A stretch of 64,000 bases of DNA from Podochytrium sp. JEL0797 (taxonomy: Eukaryota; Chytridiomycota; Chytridiomycetes; Chytridiales; Chytriomycetaceae): the NCBI GenBank assembly GCA_027596195.1, contig JADGJG010000019.1, positions 1-64,000 of the forward strand. Direction: 5' to 3'. Positions 1 through 12,500 of the stretch are shown here, one piece after another (position 1 is the first letter of the stretch; each line of letters begins with the position of its first letter). The translations under genes were made by a program, and so were the position numbers. The notes under the pieces are model-generated. The model was not told where the DNA came from. It searched no databases and saw nothing but the letters and a program-made list of their open reading frames with translations.

Positions 1-793
1 GATTACGCGTATCGTGGACGATGGAAACTTTTTCGAAATCATGCGTGAGTGCTCCTTTCCTTTCTTCTTTCTTGTTGAGCGATTTTGTTCTGACGCATTT
101 TCCTTTGCTCCCCAGCCGACTACGCCAAAAACATGGTCATCGGCTTCGCCCGCATGGGCGGCCAAACCGTCTCCATCATTGCGAACCAGCCCCTCGTCTC
201 CTCGGGAGTCTTGGACATCACGTCTTCCGTCAAAGCCGCGCGTTGGGTCCGGTTCTGCGACGCGTTCAATATCCCTATCATCACGTTCGTGGACGTTCCC
301 GGGTTCTTGCCCGGCACGGCGCAGGAGCATGGAGGGATTATTCGACACGGTGCTAAATTGTTGTATGCGTATGCTGAGGTTTGTTTTGTTGTTTCTTTTT
401 GGGAGTGCGCCGCGGGTACTCATAGTTTCGCACCAGGCCACCGTCCCCAAAATCACCGTCATCACCCGCAAAGCCTACGGCGGCGCCTACGACGTCATGT
501 CCTCCAAGCACCTCCGCGGTGACATGAACTACTCGTGGCCCACCGGAGAAATCGCCGTCATGGGAGCCAAGGGAGCCGTTGAAATCATTTTCAGAAAGTC
601 GAGCGACAAGGCGGCTGCCGAGGCCGACTATGTTTCGAAATTCGCGAACCCGCTTCCGGCGGCGCAGAGAGGATTCTTGGATGATATTATCTTGCCGGCG
701 AATACGCGCAAGACGATTATTCAGGATTTGCATGTGTTGAAGGGGAAGAAGTTGGTGAATCCTTGGAAGAAGCATGGTAATATTCCGTTGTGA
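1..793 (+). CDS. PCCB: Propionyl-CoA carboxylase beta chain, C-terminal part (gene enters from the left)
   Basis: This is the carboxyltransferase (beta) subunit of mitochondrial propionyl-CoA carboxylase, which makes methylmalonyl-CoA during breakdown of odd-chain fatty acids and some amino acids. Visible exons are 1-44, 116-378 and 437-793, with introns 45-115 and 379-436, and the frame is kept across both. The translation includes the carboxyltransferase stretches [34 protein letters not shown] and [18 protein letters not shown], then [14 protein letters not shown], and it ends with the family-typical WKKHGNIPL. The N-terminal half lies outside the window. Methylcrotonyl-CoA carboxylase beta is the nearest alternative, but the [13 protein letters not shown] and [16 protein letters not shown] segments fit PCCB better. 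The methylmalonyl pathway is patchy in fungi, which fits an early-diverging lineage. Confidence 0.95.
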   Translation, partial: ITRIVDDGNFFEIMRECSFPFFFLVERFCSDAFSFAPQPTTPKTWSSASPAWAAKPSPSLRTSPSSPRESWTSRLPSKPRVGSGSATRSISLSSRSWTFPGSCPARRRSMEGLFDTVLNCCMRMLRFVLLFLFGSAPRVLIVSHQATVPKITVITRKAYGGAYDVMSSKHLRGDMNYSWPTGEIAVMGAKGAVEIIFRKSSDKAAAEADYVSKFANPLPAAQRGFLDDIILPANTRKTIIQDLHVLKGKKLVNPWKKHGNIPL

Positions 794-876
794 GTGTGGG
801 GAAGAGGATGATGAGGTACGGGGGGGTTTTGTAAAGTCGAGAGTGGATTGTGTTTTTTGTTGTAATAAGACATGCT

Positions 877-1431
877 TTATTGTTTGAGTTGCGGTGACTT
901 TCGAAATAGTTTGGTAAACATGTCTCGCATGGGAACAATAGCGCGTCTAGGCAGAGAGTGTCAACAAGTTGATTCCAAAAACGCCGAATCCAAAAACTCA
1001 CCTCGCAAACCACGGCGTCAACGCCATCGAAACCCCCAACCGAACCGGCATCAACACCTTCACAAACGCATACGAAGTCGCCATATCCATCACCATCCGA
1101 GTCTTTTCGACTCCCCCGTTTGGATCGGGCCTTCCCCATCCGTACCGCGTCATGACTTTATCGATTTTGAGCTCCGCTTGTTGCATCACGTCTTGTGGGA
1201 TCGGGACGTGGAGGTTTGTTGATTGGAGGGTGTAGTAGATGGCGGGGAGGGGGAGGAGGGCGGTGAGTTCGTGGAGGAGGAGGAAGGCGGTGAGGTGGGA
1301 GGCTGGGGCACTGCGGATGTGGGGGGTGAGAATGGATGAGACGGTGGTCGATGAGGGGTATTGAGGCCAGGGACTCCTCACGTTCGTTGGAGAAAGTCTT
1401 TGAGCGAGGCGAATGAGCGGAATTTGAACAT
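877..1431 (-). CDS. FAM210/DUF1279-family mitochondrial protein
   Basis: Three exons, 1382-1431, 1002-1310 and 877-946, give a 142-residue protein with all phases matching. The start MFKFRSFASLKDFLQRT is short, basic and rich in Arg, Lys and Ser, which suits a mitochondrial presequence. After the first intron comes a hydrophobic LLLHELTALLPLPAIYY stretch. Further on are the DUF1279 hallmarks: a MTRYGWGRPD segment, then DMATSYAFVKVLMPVRLGVS and the closing ALTPWFARR. In known fungi and animals this family consists of inner-membrane proteins linked to mitochondrial gene expression (FAM210A/B; yeast MRX11 is, as I recall, the counterpart). The length is near that of other compact fungal members. 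The gene converges on PCCB with only about 80 bp between stops. Exact biochemistry is unknown. Confidence 0.8.
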
Positions 1432-2898
1432 TTTCGTTTCATTGGAAGTGGAACCCACGGTCCACCCACGGAACACGATGGAATTAAGAGAGATTTTTTC
1501 TCAGTGATTCAAAGTGTCCAGCGTTTTGGCAGTGTTTTAACCCTCCTCCCTATTTTTTTTAAAACTATTTGTGAAAGGCGACAAAACCCCCCCAAAGCCA
1601 ATCTTGATTTCCAAAATCAAGAAGACTGTTTGGTGCAAAGCCAGTGTAGACGAAGTGGTGATCAAATTCTCCTGAGTGACGATTTTACTTCGGACGCGTT
1701 CGAACGCGTCTCAACCACGTGGCAGCTGAAATGGACATAAGTTGTAGCATGTCACACTCTTCACTCATGGGAACGCGAGTGTAAAGGGCTCAGCATTCTG
1801 AGAGTATGAGATTCCGAAAACCGAGGGTGGCATGGCAGTTTCATCACCGGCCCTGACTCAAGCCCTTGAAATCGCCATATCTCTTCTTCGCACTCCCCTC
1901 CTCGCAAGAGCTCCTATATTGTCAACATCGAAAGAAATAGTGGTAGTGTAGGCCGCTCTTGGATATTCACTCGTGGAAGGGAGGAGGGTTCCAGAGGGGT
2001 TGGGACACTTTTTCGGTGTTGGGGATCCATTCCGCATTAGGAGTCATTTCCAGCAGGTTGATGAGCCTCCTCCACCCAGACCAAAAACCACGCAACGCCC
2101 CTCACGACCCCAAGGAGTATTTTCAAGTCGGCGATCGTTGGACTCTCCAAACTCATGACCAATGCCGCAGATACCGCAACGTTTTTTGTCTCGTCACCCG
2201 AAACCATGATAGCGAACCCAGCCAGCGCGATCGAAGTCCTCGATAACATGGAACGGATTCTTGGAACTGATCGATTTTGACGATTGAGTGTGAAGAGTGT
2301 TGAGCTTATGTAAAAAAGAGGAGGATGAATTATTATTCGCCCTTATTCGCCCTTATAAACTCACACTGGAGCCGCCTCACACCACTCCACTCCACTCCAA
2401 CCCCATCGGATCTCGGTTCTCAATCGATCTTTATTCTATTACGCGTTGATGAGAAAGACGAATTCGAGTTTTGCTCGAACAATTGGCGTCCATTGACTTC
2501 CCATCCGTGGCCATAAATGCCACAAATCAACGAATTCCTTGCCAGACATAAATTAATATTTGATTTGAATTACTACTTCCGCCGATTGGCTAAAAGTGCC
2601 AATGCTGCACTAAATCGAGCCAAGTCGCGTACCTATTGGATGTGTTTTGGCATGCATGGTGGCGTGATCAATGACCACCACCCACATCCTCTTGTCTCAA
2701 CATCTGCAACAAAAGGCACTTTGGCCAACACGCAGCAGATCGAATTTGACTAATTTTCTGGGGTCTGACAGATGATCTTGTGGCCATGTTTCCAAGCTGC
2801 GCGTTGACACTCAGGAGAGACATTGCTGGCACTTCCACTTCCTTCCCTTCAGGGAAAGAGTATTCCGTGTACCACTCCATATATAAGCCCACAAAAAA
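1432..2898. other. Gene-poor spacer, no supported gene
   Basis: About 1.5 kb between the divergently transcribed FAM210-like and GID5 genes. Open frames are short, and I could not chain any of them into a convincing spliced product. The best is a 70-codon minus-strand frame at 2037-2249, with hydrophobic and acidic stretches but no recognisable domain. It could be a decayed gene or chance. The last few hundred bases must hold the GID5 promoter. Confidence 0.5.
2880..2887 (+). promoter_or_regulatory. Possible TATA box before GID5
   Basis: TATATAAG ends 11 bp upstream of the GID5 start codon. A TATA element so close would imply a very short 5' leader or a start slightly downstream, so this is only a candidate. 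Confidence 0.3.
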
Positions 2899-5709
2899 AT
2901 GATTCAAACGCGCATTTCAGCAAAGTGTCAAAACCTCGTGGGGCTTCTCGCTTCTTCGTTGGATGCAGACAGCCAGACATCTGCACTGCGAAACATCAAG
3001 AATGCAGCGATTGGAAACTCGACCAAGAAGGTCTTGTTTGGCGAAAGCGAGATACTTCAAAGGAGGTGTATTTGAAGTGAGTTGGTTGCCTTGTACTGAA
3101 CCCATCCAAACAGCCTCGCTTCGATCCTCTGCGATGATTCAAACCCAACCCTTCTGATGAAGGAGGCAGCGGGTGTTGTTGCTGTGCTTGCGAGTGGTGA
3201 GTGTTTTATTTATTTTATTTTTTATTTATTTTATTTTCTAGTCTCGCCTCCTTCAAACAATGTATTCGTTGCCCTCCAACTCTGCGCTGCAAAACACGAC
3301 AATTCGCTGCGAGAAGCATCACTCCGCGCACTCAAACAAATCCTTCTCAAAGACACTGAAATCCACAAAGTCGATGTGAGAACCACTCTTTTGCATCCCT
3401 CGAAAGTAACCCCTTCTCTCTGCCCAGCTCCTCTTCATCCACTGCCTCGTCAACCTCCTCTCCGCCCCCCTCTCCGCACACTCCACCCCCTCCCTCCAAC
3501 TCCAACACTCCATCCGCACAAACTCACTCGCCGCAACCATCATGGCAACACTCGCTGCCTCCTCAATCCAAACCCAGCAGCTTCTTGTCTCGGCAGGCGC
3601 GCTCCCGGCCCTGTTGGCCCTTCTTGACAGCTCATTGGCTCAGTTTCACAAAATGCAGGAAGCCGCGTTGGATGCGATTGCGGCGATTGTGAAGGGGTCT
3701 AGTGAGGCTGGGAAGTTGTTTGTGGGGTTGACAATGAGTGGAGGGGAGCGGCGTTTGCAGAACGCGTCGCAGGAGGAAGAGGATGAAATGGAGCTGGATT
3801 CTACAGCCACCACCAACGCGACTGGTACGCAAGGATTTGGAGAAGGAGAGAAATCTGTTATGGTGTTGTTGCGTTTGTTGAAGGACGCACGGTTTCCCAT
3901 GACGAGGTTGTTGGCTGCTTCATGGTAAGTGTTTCGAACGTCGCGTTCTGCTAGTTGAAACGCGTTTAAACATACTCACCCATAACATTCACCCCCAAAC
4001 AGCCTCTCAAACATCCACCGCACCACCCCCCTCTCAAACAACCGCATCCCCACCCACCTCCTCCTCCCAACCCTCATCACCCTCTTCTCGGACCCTTCCA
4101 CCATCCTCTCCACCAACCTCCAGCTCCTCGAACGCGCGACCCTCGTATTCGCCGACCTCGTCAGCGACTCGGAAGCCTTACAAAAACTCGCACTCGAAGG
4201 ACACGCTGTAACGAAACTCGCTGAAATCTTGTTGTTGCCGCAAGTGAAGGGATCGATTTGTGTGTCTTCTGGGTCTACTTGCACCGGATCCGCTACCTCC
4301 TTCGACTCAGACTCCCCCTCCGCAAAACACACCCCACTCCCAGGCCTCTCCTCCTGCCCCACCACCACCCCCTACTCCTTCCCCTCCCCAACCTCAACCC
4401 CTTCACACAAGTACACCCCCCTCGCAACCTCCACCCTCCTCGCCCTCGCATCCACCGCCTCACTCCACGAACCTGCTCGTAAGCAAATCATGGACGATAA
4501 ACTCCTCCCCGTCATCGTGTCTGCACTTTCACACCCTGAATCGGGTGTCCGTCTCGCGGGGTGTCGATGCGTGTTGTCGTTGAGTAGGAGTGTTAAAAAT
4601 TTGAGGACGGGATTGATGGATGCAGGTGTGGGAGGCCCTGTGGTGGAGTTGTTGAGGGATTCGGAGGGGGTTGTGAGGAGTGTGGCAACGGCGGTGTTGT
4701 GTAACGTCGTGTTAGACTTCAGTCCAATGAAAAAAACAGTGTTGGAAATGGGTGGCCTCGAACGCATCGTTGCGTTATTACGCGAAGGAGGAGACGGGTG
4801 TGAAGTGAACGCGGTATGGGCCGTCAAGAATTTAGTGTACCAAGCCAGCGGGGAGGTGAAACGTCGGGTTGTCGAGGTGTTGGGGTGGGACGAAGTGAGA
4901 CGCGTGTGTGTACATGAGAGGTTGGACGTGAAGGTTCAGGGGATGAATTTGGTAAGGAATTTGGTTTGTGGGGGGAGGGAGGATGTGGAGTTTGTTGTTG
5001 CGGGGTTTGGAGAGGGGGAGTTCGTTGGGGTTGTGGAGAAGGTGTTGAGGGGTGTGGGGGGGAGGGATTTGGTGGGGTGGGATGCGGTTTTGTTGCAGAC
5101 GCTGTTTGTTGTTGTGATTGTGGCGACGGGGGGAGAGAGGATGAAGGGGCTTGTGGTGGGGAGTGAGGGGGTGATGATGGGGATTTTGAAGTTGATGGTG
5201 AGTTTGCGGGTGTGAATCTGAGTGATGGGGTTTTCTAAATGTGGGTTTTTGGAACAGAACCATGAAAAGGCGTTGATTCGATTAGCCACCGTCTGGTGCA
5301 TCCTCAACCTCACGGAACCCGACGACGCGTGTACGTATACGCGCATTTAAATTCAAATCTACACTTAACACTTGACACACGAAAATTAAACCCAACAGCA
5401 CCACAACACACACACCACCGTCTCACGCGTCTCCGTTCTCTCGGGTTCCTTGACCAACTCAAACACATGCAGTTTGACAGTGATCCTGATGTGCGCGGAC
5501 GTGTGCAGTCTGCGCTTAGGAATTTGAGTGAGGGTGTGGGTTTGGGTGGTGAGGCGGGTCCGAGTGTGGGTAGACTCGGGGGTGGTGGTGGAAGTGGAGG
5601 AGGGGGAGGGGATGCGATGGATGTAGATGAGGAGATGGAGGGTGGGGTGATGGGGTTGCAGGGGATGAGGGATTTGAGTGGGTATTTGGCGGGGGAGAGG
5701 AGGGGGTGA
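2899..5709 (+). CDS. GID5: Armadillo-repeat subunit of the GID/CTLH ubiquitin ligase (Gid5/Vid28/ARMC8)
   Basis: Seven exons (2899-3065, 3114-3196, 3242-3375, 3428-3924, 4003-5197, 5258-5330, 5399-5709) give 819 residues with every phase agreeing. In yeast and animals this scaffold subunit docks substrate receptors onto the GID/CTLH E3 ligase, which degrades gluconeogenic enzymes among others. Evidence: the N-terminal ALRNIKNAAIGNSTKK block typical of ARMC8/Vid28, and many helical ARM repeats such as DKLLPVIVSALSHPESGVRL, GGPVVELLRDSEGVVRSVA and GGLERIVALLREG. The C-terminal NAVWAVKNLVYQ and RLRSLGFLDQLKHMQF blocks resemble the ARMC8 end. A Gly/Asp/Glu-rich low-complexity tail follows (near 5570-5650). 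Length is close to yeast Vid28. A Ser/Thr/Pro-rich insert lies near 4260-4420. Alternatives such as importin-alpha or generic ARM proteins fit less well. Confidence 0.92.
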
Positions 5710-5840
5710 AAAAATGTCTTTTTTTGGGGGGGTGTTGAAAACGTGCGAAACGCGGTCTTTGTTTTGACATTCGAAACAAAGTATTAATATTTGTCGAGAA
5801 CCTTTTTTTTCCGAAACCCCCCCAAATCCCCGCGTCACCA

Positions 5841-6680
5841 ATGCTATCGTTCCAACACGCCACCGCCAAAGCGAAGCTGCACCACGAAACGCGAATCGCT
5901 AAAGACCGACGCGAGATTTCGGAGATTGAAAAACGCGCTGTGAATGCGGTTTCGGCGCTCGTCAAGAAACAGCGGGCGCTCGAGCGACAGATGGCTGCGG
6001 TTCGGATAGAAGAGGAGGAAAAGAAGGAGACGAATCGGGTGCATTTTCGGCAGTATTTTCATGCGGGGGAGGGGGGTGGTCATGGGTCGGGAAAGAGAGG
6101 TGTCAAATCCGGTGATAAGAGTGCATCCGCTTCTTCCGCTCCAACGGCAACATCAACGTCACCCAAAAAGAAACTCGTCAAAAAGAAGGTCCGGAAAGTG
6201 ACGATCCGTCCTGATCATGAGGACGGTGCGTCGAGTCCCAAGAAAATTCAGATCCCGCGCGTTTCTGGTGGTGGTGAATGCGAAGTGATTTATTCGGAAG
6301 ATGTGCAACCGGAACGAGCAATCAGAAGTTTAAGTCCCTACGAACAGCATTACGCGGATGTGATTATCGAGTCCGAGTTGGTGAGCGTGCCCCAAAACCA
6401 CCCTCAAAACGCGAACACCCTCACTCACCAAAAAAAACAGAACGACCAAACATACCGCCACTCACTCCTCCTTTTCCTCCAAAACCTCGACACCCATGAT
6501 GCCGCAACCTACGCGTTCTTGAACGCACCCTATTCGCAGGATGAAGCGGGGTTACCTGGAGATTGGAGGGAACAGAGTGTTGCGTTTGGAGAACGACTGA
6601 AGGGGAGGATTGGGGAGCTTGTGGGGCTTTATAATGAGTATTTTGAGAGGTTGGAGGGGGTTGGGAGGGGTGAGGTGTGA
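5841..6680 (+). CDS. Stand-alone relative of the neighbouring kinase's C-terminal tail
   Basis: Two exons (5841-6380, 6441-6680; the 60-nt intron also lacks stops, so its removal is inferred) give 259 residues. There is no kinase domain. The N-terminal part carries an ISEIEKRAVNAVSALVKKQ helix, followed by basic KKKLVKKKVRKV patches. The C-terminal block runs from FLQNLDTHDAATYAFLNAPY to SVAFGERLKGRIGELVGLYN. Both parts match the tail of the kinase at 7124-9525, in the same order and with an intron at the equivalent place (before the block starting near 6441 here and 9216 there). I infer a partial gene duplication that kept only the tail, perhaps acting as a partner or competitor for whatever the tail binds. 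The 5' end is taken at the first ATG of the open frame; an upstream exon cannot be excluded. Confidence 0.6.
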   Translation: MLSFQHATAKAKLHHETRIAKDRREISEIEKRAVNAVSALVKKQRALERQMAAVRIEEEEKKETNRVHFRQYFHAGEGGGHGSGKRGVKSGDKSASASSAPTATSTSPKKKLVKKKVRKVTIRPDHEDGASSPKKIQIPRVSGGGECEVIYSEDVQPERAIRSLSPYEQHYADVIIESELVSVPQNHPQNANTLTHQKKQNDQTYRHSLLLFLQNLDTHDAATYAFLNAPYSQDEAGLPGDWREQSVAFGERLKGRIGELVGLYNEYFERLEGVGRGEV

Positions 6681-7123
6681 GTTTGGTTTATGTTTTTTCA
6701 AGATCTGGTAAAGTGCAGGTATGCGTTTGATAAAGGAGAGAATAAGATGGGATGAAGGGAGTGAGAGTGAAACGGTCAAACACCCACCCCAAGGGTTCAA
6801 GATGTCCGACCATGTCCGGCTTGAAAAAATCCGGCGCGCACCACTCACTATCGCTGTTATACCAACACAGTCAAATAATATAATAATATTTATATATCCC
6901 ATCCATCTGACTTATCCATCCATCATAGAACACCCGGGCAGCAAAAAGAATCGAAGTAAAAAAAAAGATTGCCCTTCCGCACCCCCCCCCCCCCCCCCCT
7001 TCAGATTTACACCCATTAAGATTGACGCGATTTCGCTCATTGTCCCCCCAGCATTCTTTTTTCTCCTGCACGGACAACGACTCGTCCCCTTTCCCCCTTC
7101 TCAAATCTCCAGCCTTCCGCGTA
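6681..7123. promoter_or_regulatory. Spacer and presumed kinase promoter
   Basis: 443 bp with no supported gene. It contains an AT-rich stretch (about 6870-6905), an 18-base C run and a pyrimidine-rich segment just before the kinase start. Confidence 0.4.
6982..6999 (+). repeat. Poly-C tract (18 C)
   Basis: An uninterrupted run of 18 cytosines upstream of the kinase gene. Its length may vary between individuals or be affected by sequencing. Confidence 0.9.
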
Positions 7124-9525
7124 ATGTCTCCACTCGACAAGTACGAAATCGTCAAAGAACTCGGTCAAGGAACTTTTGGATCCGTGTTGATGGCGCATAA
7201 TACCAAAACGGGGGAAACGGTACACTCACACCCCCGACTGAGAGTAGTCTTTTTGGAGCCATAATCATCTGGGACTGATATGGTTCCGCCCTCCTCGACC
7301 TCCCTTGATGCGATGCGTGATTTTTAGGTGGCTATTAAGCAGATCAAAAATAAGATTGAGAATTGGGATCAGTTGCGTGAAGTCAAGGTACACCACTTCT
7401 CCCGTAATTCACCTACGCGCTTTTATTTCTATCCACGCACACACACGCTCACAAAAAACAAAAAAGGCACTCGCACGACTCGGCACCCACCCCAACATTA
7501 TCCACCTCAAAGAAGTCATCCGCGACCACCAAGCCGATGAGTTACACTACGTGTTTGAATTCATGGATGGGAATTTGTTTGATAAGATGCGGGAAGTGGA
7601 GGCGGGAGGGTTCATGATGCCGGAGGAGGATGTCAAGAGTTATACGTTGAGTGTTTTTTTTGTTCGCGCCCGGGGGGTAATTTGTTTTGTTCACGTGAGT
7701 TTTTATTTAGGTTTCAACTTTTACGTGGGTTACATCACATCCATTCCCGCAACCTCTTCCACCGAGACCTCAAACCCGAAAACCTCCTACTCTCCGGTCC
7801 CGTCCTCAAAATCGCCGACTTTGGCCTCTCTCGCGAAGTCTCCGGTCCAGCACACACTGAATACGTGACCACAAGGTGGTACCGTGCTCCTGAGATTCTT
7901 CTAAAGTCGCCGGTTTACGGAACTGCGATGGATATGTGGAGTACAGGGACTATTGTTGCGGAGCTTGTTACTTTGCAGGCGATTTTGCCGGGGAGTAGTG
8001 AATTGGATCAGATTTTTAAAACGTGTGTGCTTGTGGGGAGTCCAATGGTTTCGAGTGTGGAAGGGATGGATGTTCCAGAAGGTGAAGTCGACGCGCGCGG
8101 ATACTACACTCATCCCAACCGTCATATACGCACACGAGAAGAAATGGTAGGCGGCGGAGTATGGGACGAAGGTGTGAAGTTAGCAGAATCAATGGGATTC
8201 ACGTTCCCCATCATGAACGCGACACCGCTTGTGCAAGTTGTAGGGGAACATGTTGCGACGGGGTGTTTGGAGGTGATGGCAGATATGTTGCGGTATGATC
8301 CGAGGGGGAGGCCGTCGGCGGGGGAGGTGTTGGAGCATGAGTGGTTTGAGGAGTTGAGGGAGGCGGTGGAGTGGGGTGGGGAGGAGAAGGTCAGGGGGAG
8401 GGTGGATGGGGGCGAGGGGTGTACGAGGAGTAGGGAGGAGACTGTGGTGGAACGGCCTGCGTTTTTGGGGAAGGAGAGGAAGGAGAGTCGGGTGAGTGTG
8501 GATGATGGGGTGGGGTTGCTTCGTGATCGAGAAGTGTCGGATCGACCTGTTGGGCGGTTTTCGAGACAGGATACAAGAGTGCAAGAGGATGCATTTGACG
8601 AGATCCAGACACATCAGCATCCGGAGGGCGTTGAATCGACGCAGATTCAGAAAGAGAAGCGATTCATTCAACAAAGACGCGAGTTGTCTGCGTTGGAAAA
8701 GGTGGCGGTCGAAGCGGTGCAGAGTTTGGCCGTTAAGCAGCAGCAACTGCAACAGCATTTACGGAAACTTGCCAAGCAGGGGAAACCCGCGAAAGAGTTT
8801 GACACGAGGGGAATCCGACAACGGTTGATGGATCGAATCCAAGACGCGCATACGGAAAAGCGGGCTGTGGATGCGGTTCAGACTCTGGTGATGCAGCAAA
8901 AACAGATGCAGAGGCAGTTGGAAAAGATATCCACAGGAGGAGGTTCGGCTGGGGATTCCAAGATTCCAGTGAAAAAGGCGGCGTCGAAGCACGCGACAAA
9001 GACGAGTCTGTATGCTGCAGAAGACAAGGTTCTTGCTCTGCTCCCAAAGAAAGCAGGCAAGAAGAAGAAGGAAATACGGAAACCATCAGACTCTGAACAC
9101 AGTGATGGAGCCATGAAATCTGTGATGGAAAACATTGACCATTTCCACACCTCTGGCAAAAAGGTAACGATTCCTTTGCATAGAAGAAAATTTGACATCA
9201 ATCTTTATGTTACAGGAGCACCAAATGTTCAGAAGAAGTATGATTCAGTTTCTCCGCAATTTGGAATCGGAAGACGTTGTGAGCGCCGAATTTCTGGACA
9301 CGCCCATTTCCCAAGAAGATGCCGATTTTCCAATCGACTGGAAGGATAAAACGGTCGCGTTCGGAAGCAGGTATGCGATTCTAAGCGTTTATTACGATTT
9401 ACTTATTTGTTTTTAGATTGAAGGAACGGATTGGGTCGCTTGTTGTGTTGTACAACGAGTTCTTTTCAGAGATGGAAGAGGTTTCGAATGAGCGATATTC
9501 CGTGACCTTGTCTCATGCGAACTGA
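7124..9525 (+). CDS. MAK/ICK/MOK (RCK)-type Ser/Thr protein kinase
   Basis: Six exons (7124-7219, 7328-7387, 7467-7645, 7711-9163, 9216-9370, 9417-9525) give 683 residues. The N-terminal kinase domain starts MSPLDKYEIVKELGQGTFGS. It has the VAIKQIKNK lysine, HRDLKPENLLL catalytic loop, KIADFGLSRE, and a TEYVTTRWYRAPEI activation segment. Together with the CMGC-type insert this places it in the RCK group, and a TEY rather than TDY motif is MOK-like. In flagellated organisms these kinases regulate intraflagellar transport and flagellar length, so a zoospore role is inferred. The tail has two EKxAVxAVQxL helices (near 8695 and 8850), a basic region, and a C-terminal block starting at EHQMFRRSMIQFLRNLE. 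The whole tail plan reappears in the upstream gene at 5841. The third donor is GTTGAG. Confidence 0.9.
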
Positions 9526-9588
9526 AGCGCGAATAAAAACAAAAAAACAAAAACAAAAAAGCGTCGATCGGACATTCATTTCATTTTT

Positions 9589-12500
9589 GTGTCCACCAAA
9601 CAAAGACAGCGAATGCGGTCACACACGACGGACAGAGGAAGGGATCTTCGTTCTGCGAGTGCGAGTCAGGGACCGGCGAGGGCGTGGACCAAGGACGAGG
9701 ACGAGGACCTGAAGGTATCAACTAGACACCTCACCATCCCCTTCGCATCAACAACTCACACAACCCACACCAACACCCAATCTAGAACTCCCACTACCAG
9801 TTCGCGTACTCCTCCCTCGGCTGCCAGTGGGACCTCGTGGCTTCCGCGCTGGAGAATCGATCTGCCCAGGAGTGCGAGGCACGCTGGCTCGCGATGGAAG
9901 CCGCGATGGCGGAGAAGCCAGACAGCGGAACCAATGACAAGCCATTACAATATGTCATGGCGGGAGACAAGTTTGTGTGTGCCTTTGAAGACTGTGGGAA
10001 GGAGTTCGAAAGCAAGCGCTCTGCTTCGGTTGGTTTTTTATTTTATTTTATTTTATTTATTATTTATTCCATTACAGAAACACACCCAGCACTGCGAATA
10101 CAACCCGTCAAACTCCTCATTTCAAGATTACGATTCCTGCTCCTCCCTGGGAACCAGAGCCAAGCCGTTTACGTACTATGTCATGGTGGGCGACAAGTTT
10201 GCGTGTAAAAAGTGCGGAAAGGAGTATGAACACAGGTCGACGGCAAATGTAATGGAGTATTTATTTTATTGTAATTTTTATTTATTCTATTTATATTTTT
10301 AACAGAAACACGCCAAAATTTGCGATGGCAACCCTTCGCCGCCAGTGTACGCGTGTCCACATGGCTGTCTCAAAACCTACAAACAAAAATATCCTCTCCA
10401 GGTGAGATGCCCTCTTCGTGAGAGAACGCAATTGCCAGTCTGACACCGCCCTAGAAACACCTCCAAACACGCCATCCGAATGAACCTTCCCCTTTTTTCG
10501 CATCTTCGCCGCCTCCAACTACATCCGATGATGAGCCATCCGCTCCTGTTCTTCCCACTGCACACGCGACTCGCCAGTCGGTTCCACAGCCAGTCGCATC
10601 TTCCTCCTCTGCTTCCCCTCTTTCAGTAGCCCCCCTTGGAACCAAAGCCGTGCCGTTGCCGTCAAAGGTTGTTGTTGTGGGCGACAAGTTTGTGTGTGAA
10701 AAGTGCAGAAAGGAGTATCAAATCAGACGTTCGGCGAATGTATTTACTCATTTTATTTTATTTTATATTTATTATTATTATTAAATACAAAACAAACAGA
10801 AACACGTCCGAAACTGCAATTATAAACCTACATCAACTGAGCCATTCGCTCTCGTACTTCCCACTGCACAACCGACTCTCCCAGCGGCCCCTCTTCCAGT
10901 CTCATCTCCCTCCTCTTCCAAAGTCCCTCCTTCAGCAGCCGCCCTCGCAGCCCCGACCTCGATTCTCACCCACACGGCCTCCGATTCCGTCTTCGATCAC
11001 TCCCAAATTCACTCTGATTTTGACGCGTTATTGAATCCGCCACCCGCGCTCGAATCATCCCATGCGATCCAACGCCCAATTGTAATCAAACCAACACCTG
11101 TGATTGAACCACCCCCGCCCGTCGTCGAACCCTGTCGGGCAGCTACAACCACAGCCACCACCTTGGACACCAACACCGTTATAAAGGACAACTTCTCGTT
11201 CAAATGCTCATATCCCAATTGCCGCAAAGCTTTCATAAAGGAGCACAATTATAAGGTATTACCGCTGGTCTGTCCGCGTTCGGGGTTTTTTGCTGACATA
11301 TATTCGCATCTCCCTCTGTCGACTTCCTTAGAAACATCTCGATACGTGCAATCGTCGTCCAAAGGATGGATCCTCTTTGCTGCAACCACCCAATCCTTCG
11401 CAAAATCCATCAAACGCGAAAAAAAACGCGCCACTGGGCCACCCGCATCAATCGCTTCCAAACGCCCCACAACAACCGTTTCCACCTGCCCCGCAACAAC
11501 AACTCCAACAAAACCCGCCCATGGACCTCCTCTGGAGCGAAATTTCAACTCCATATGAAGACGTGACCACGCCCGCGAATCAACTCGGAATCCCTCTCGT
11601 GGATTTCGGTCCCACTCACGCCAGTAATTTGACGGGCAACCTCGTTGGATCCAATGATGCGAATCTGTTTGATTTCTTGGACGATCCGATTCGGCCTTCT
11701 TCCGCTTCAACAAGCGTACCATCGCATTCCGCGATACCACCCTCCCTCCATCCACCACAACCGCAACATCAACTCGCACTGAACCCGCTTCCCAGTGGAC
11801 CCACCGCATTCCAAATTTATCACATCAATAAACCCCCGAAAGCACGAGGTGTTCGTCATATTGTTCCGGTAGTTGTAATGCCGGAGCCTGTTCCGTTGCC
11901 GCCCAAAACGCGGTTGAATGCGCTTCCGCAGTCTTCGCCTGCGGTGGGTGGGGGGAGGACGGGTGTGGTGGAGCGGAGGATGACGGATCCTGTTGCGCTG
12001 CCGCCCAAAACGTGGTTGAATGCGATTCCGCAGTCTTCGCTTGCTGTGGGTGGTGGGAGAACGGGTGTGGTGGAGCGAAGGACGGCGGGTGTGGTGGAGA
12101 GGAGGTCGGCGGGAGGAGGTCGTGGCGGTGGTGGTGGTGCAAGTCGGGCGGGGATTTGCCGTATGTAGCTTTCCCCCCCATTTTCCTGCCTGTGGTTGTG
12201 TTCTGAATTGTGACGCGATTTCCTCATTTTTTTATATTAGGCGACGAATTGGACGACCTGTATGAAGATTATGTGCGTTCAAACGCGACGCCGAACGAGG
12301 TGGAAGGGTTGGCGGCGATTCCTATTGAACATGCTCCCCGGTAAGCCCTTTTCCCCCTCGATTGCGGGGTTGAACTCACCCCTCCGCCCTCGTGCAGATT
12401 CGACCGCGAAATCTTCAGCACCACCCAACTCACCCTCCTCACGCACCAACTCAACACCAACTTCCAACTCGTCTCCCAATCCCTCATTATCGAACGCGAG

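Noticed and set aside
2037..2249. 70-codon minus-strand frame with protein-like composition
   Set aside because: No splice-compatible neighbours, no domain and no paralogue in the window, so not called as a gene.
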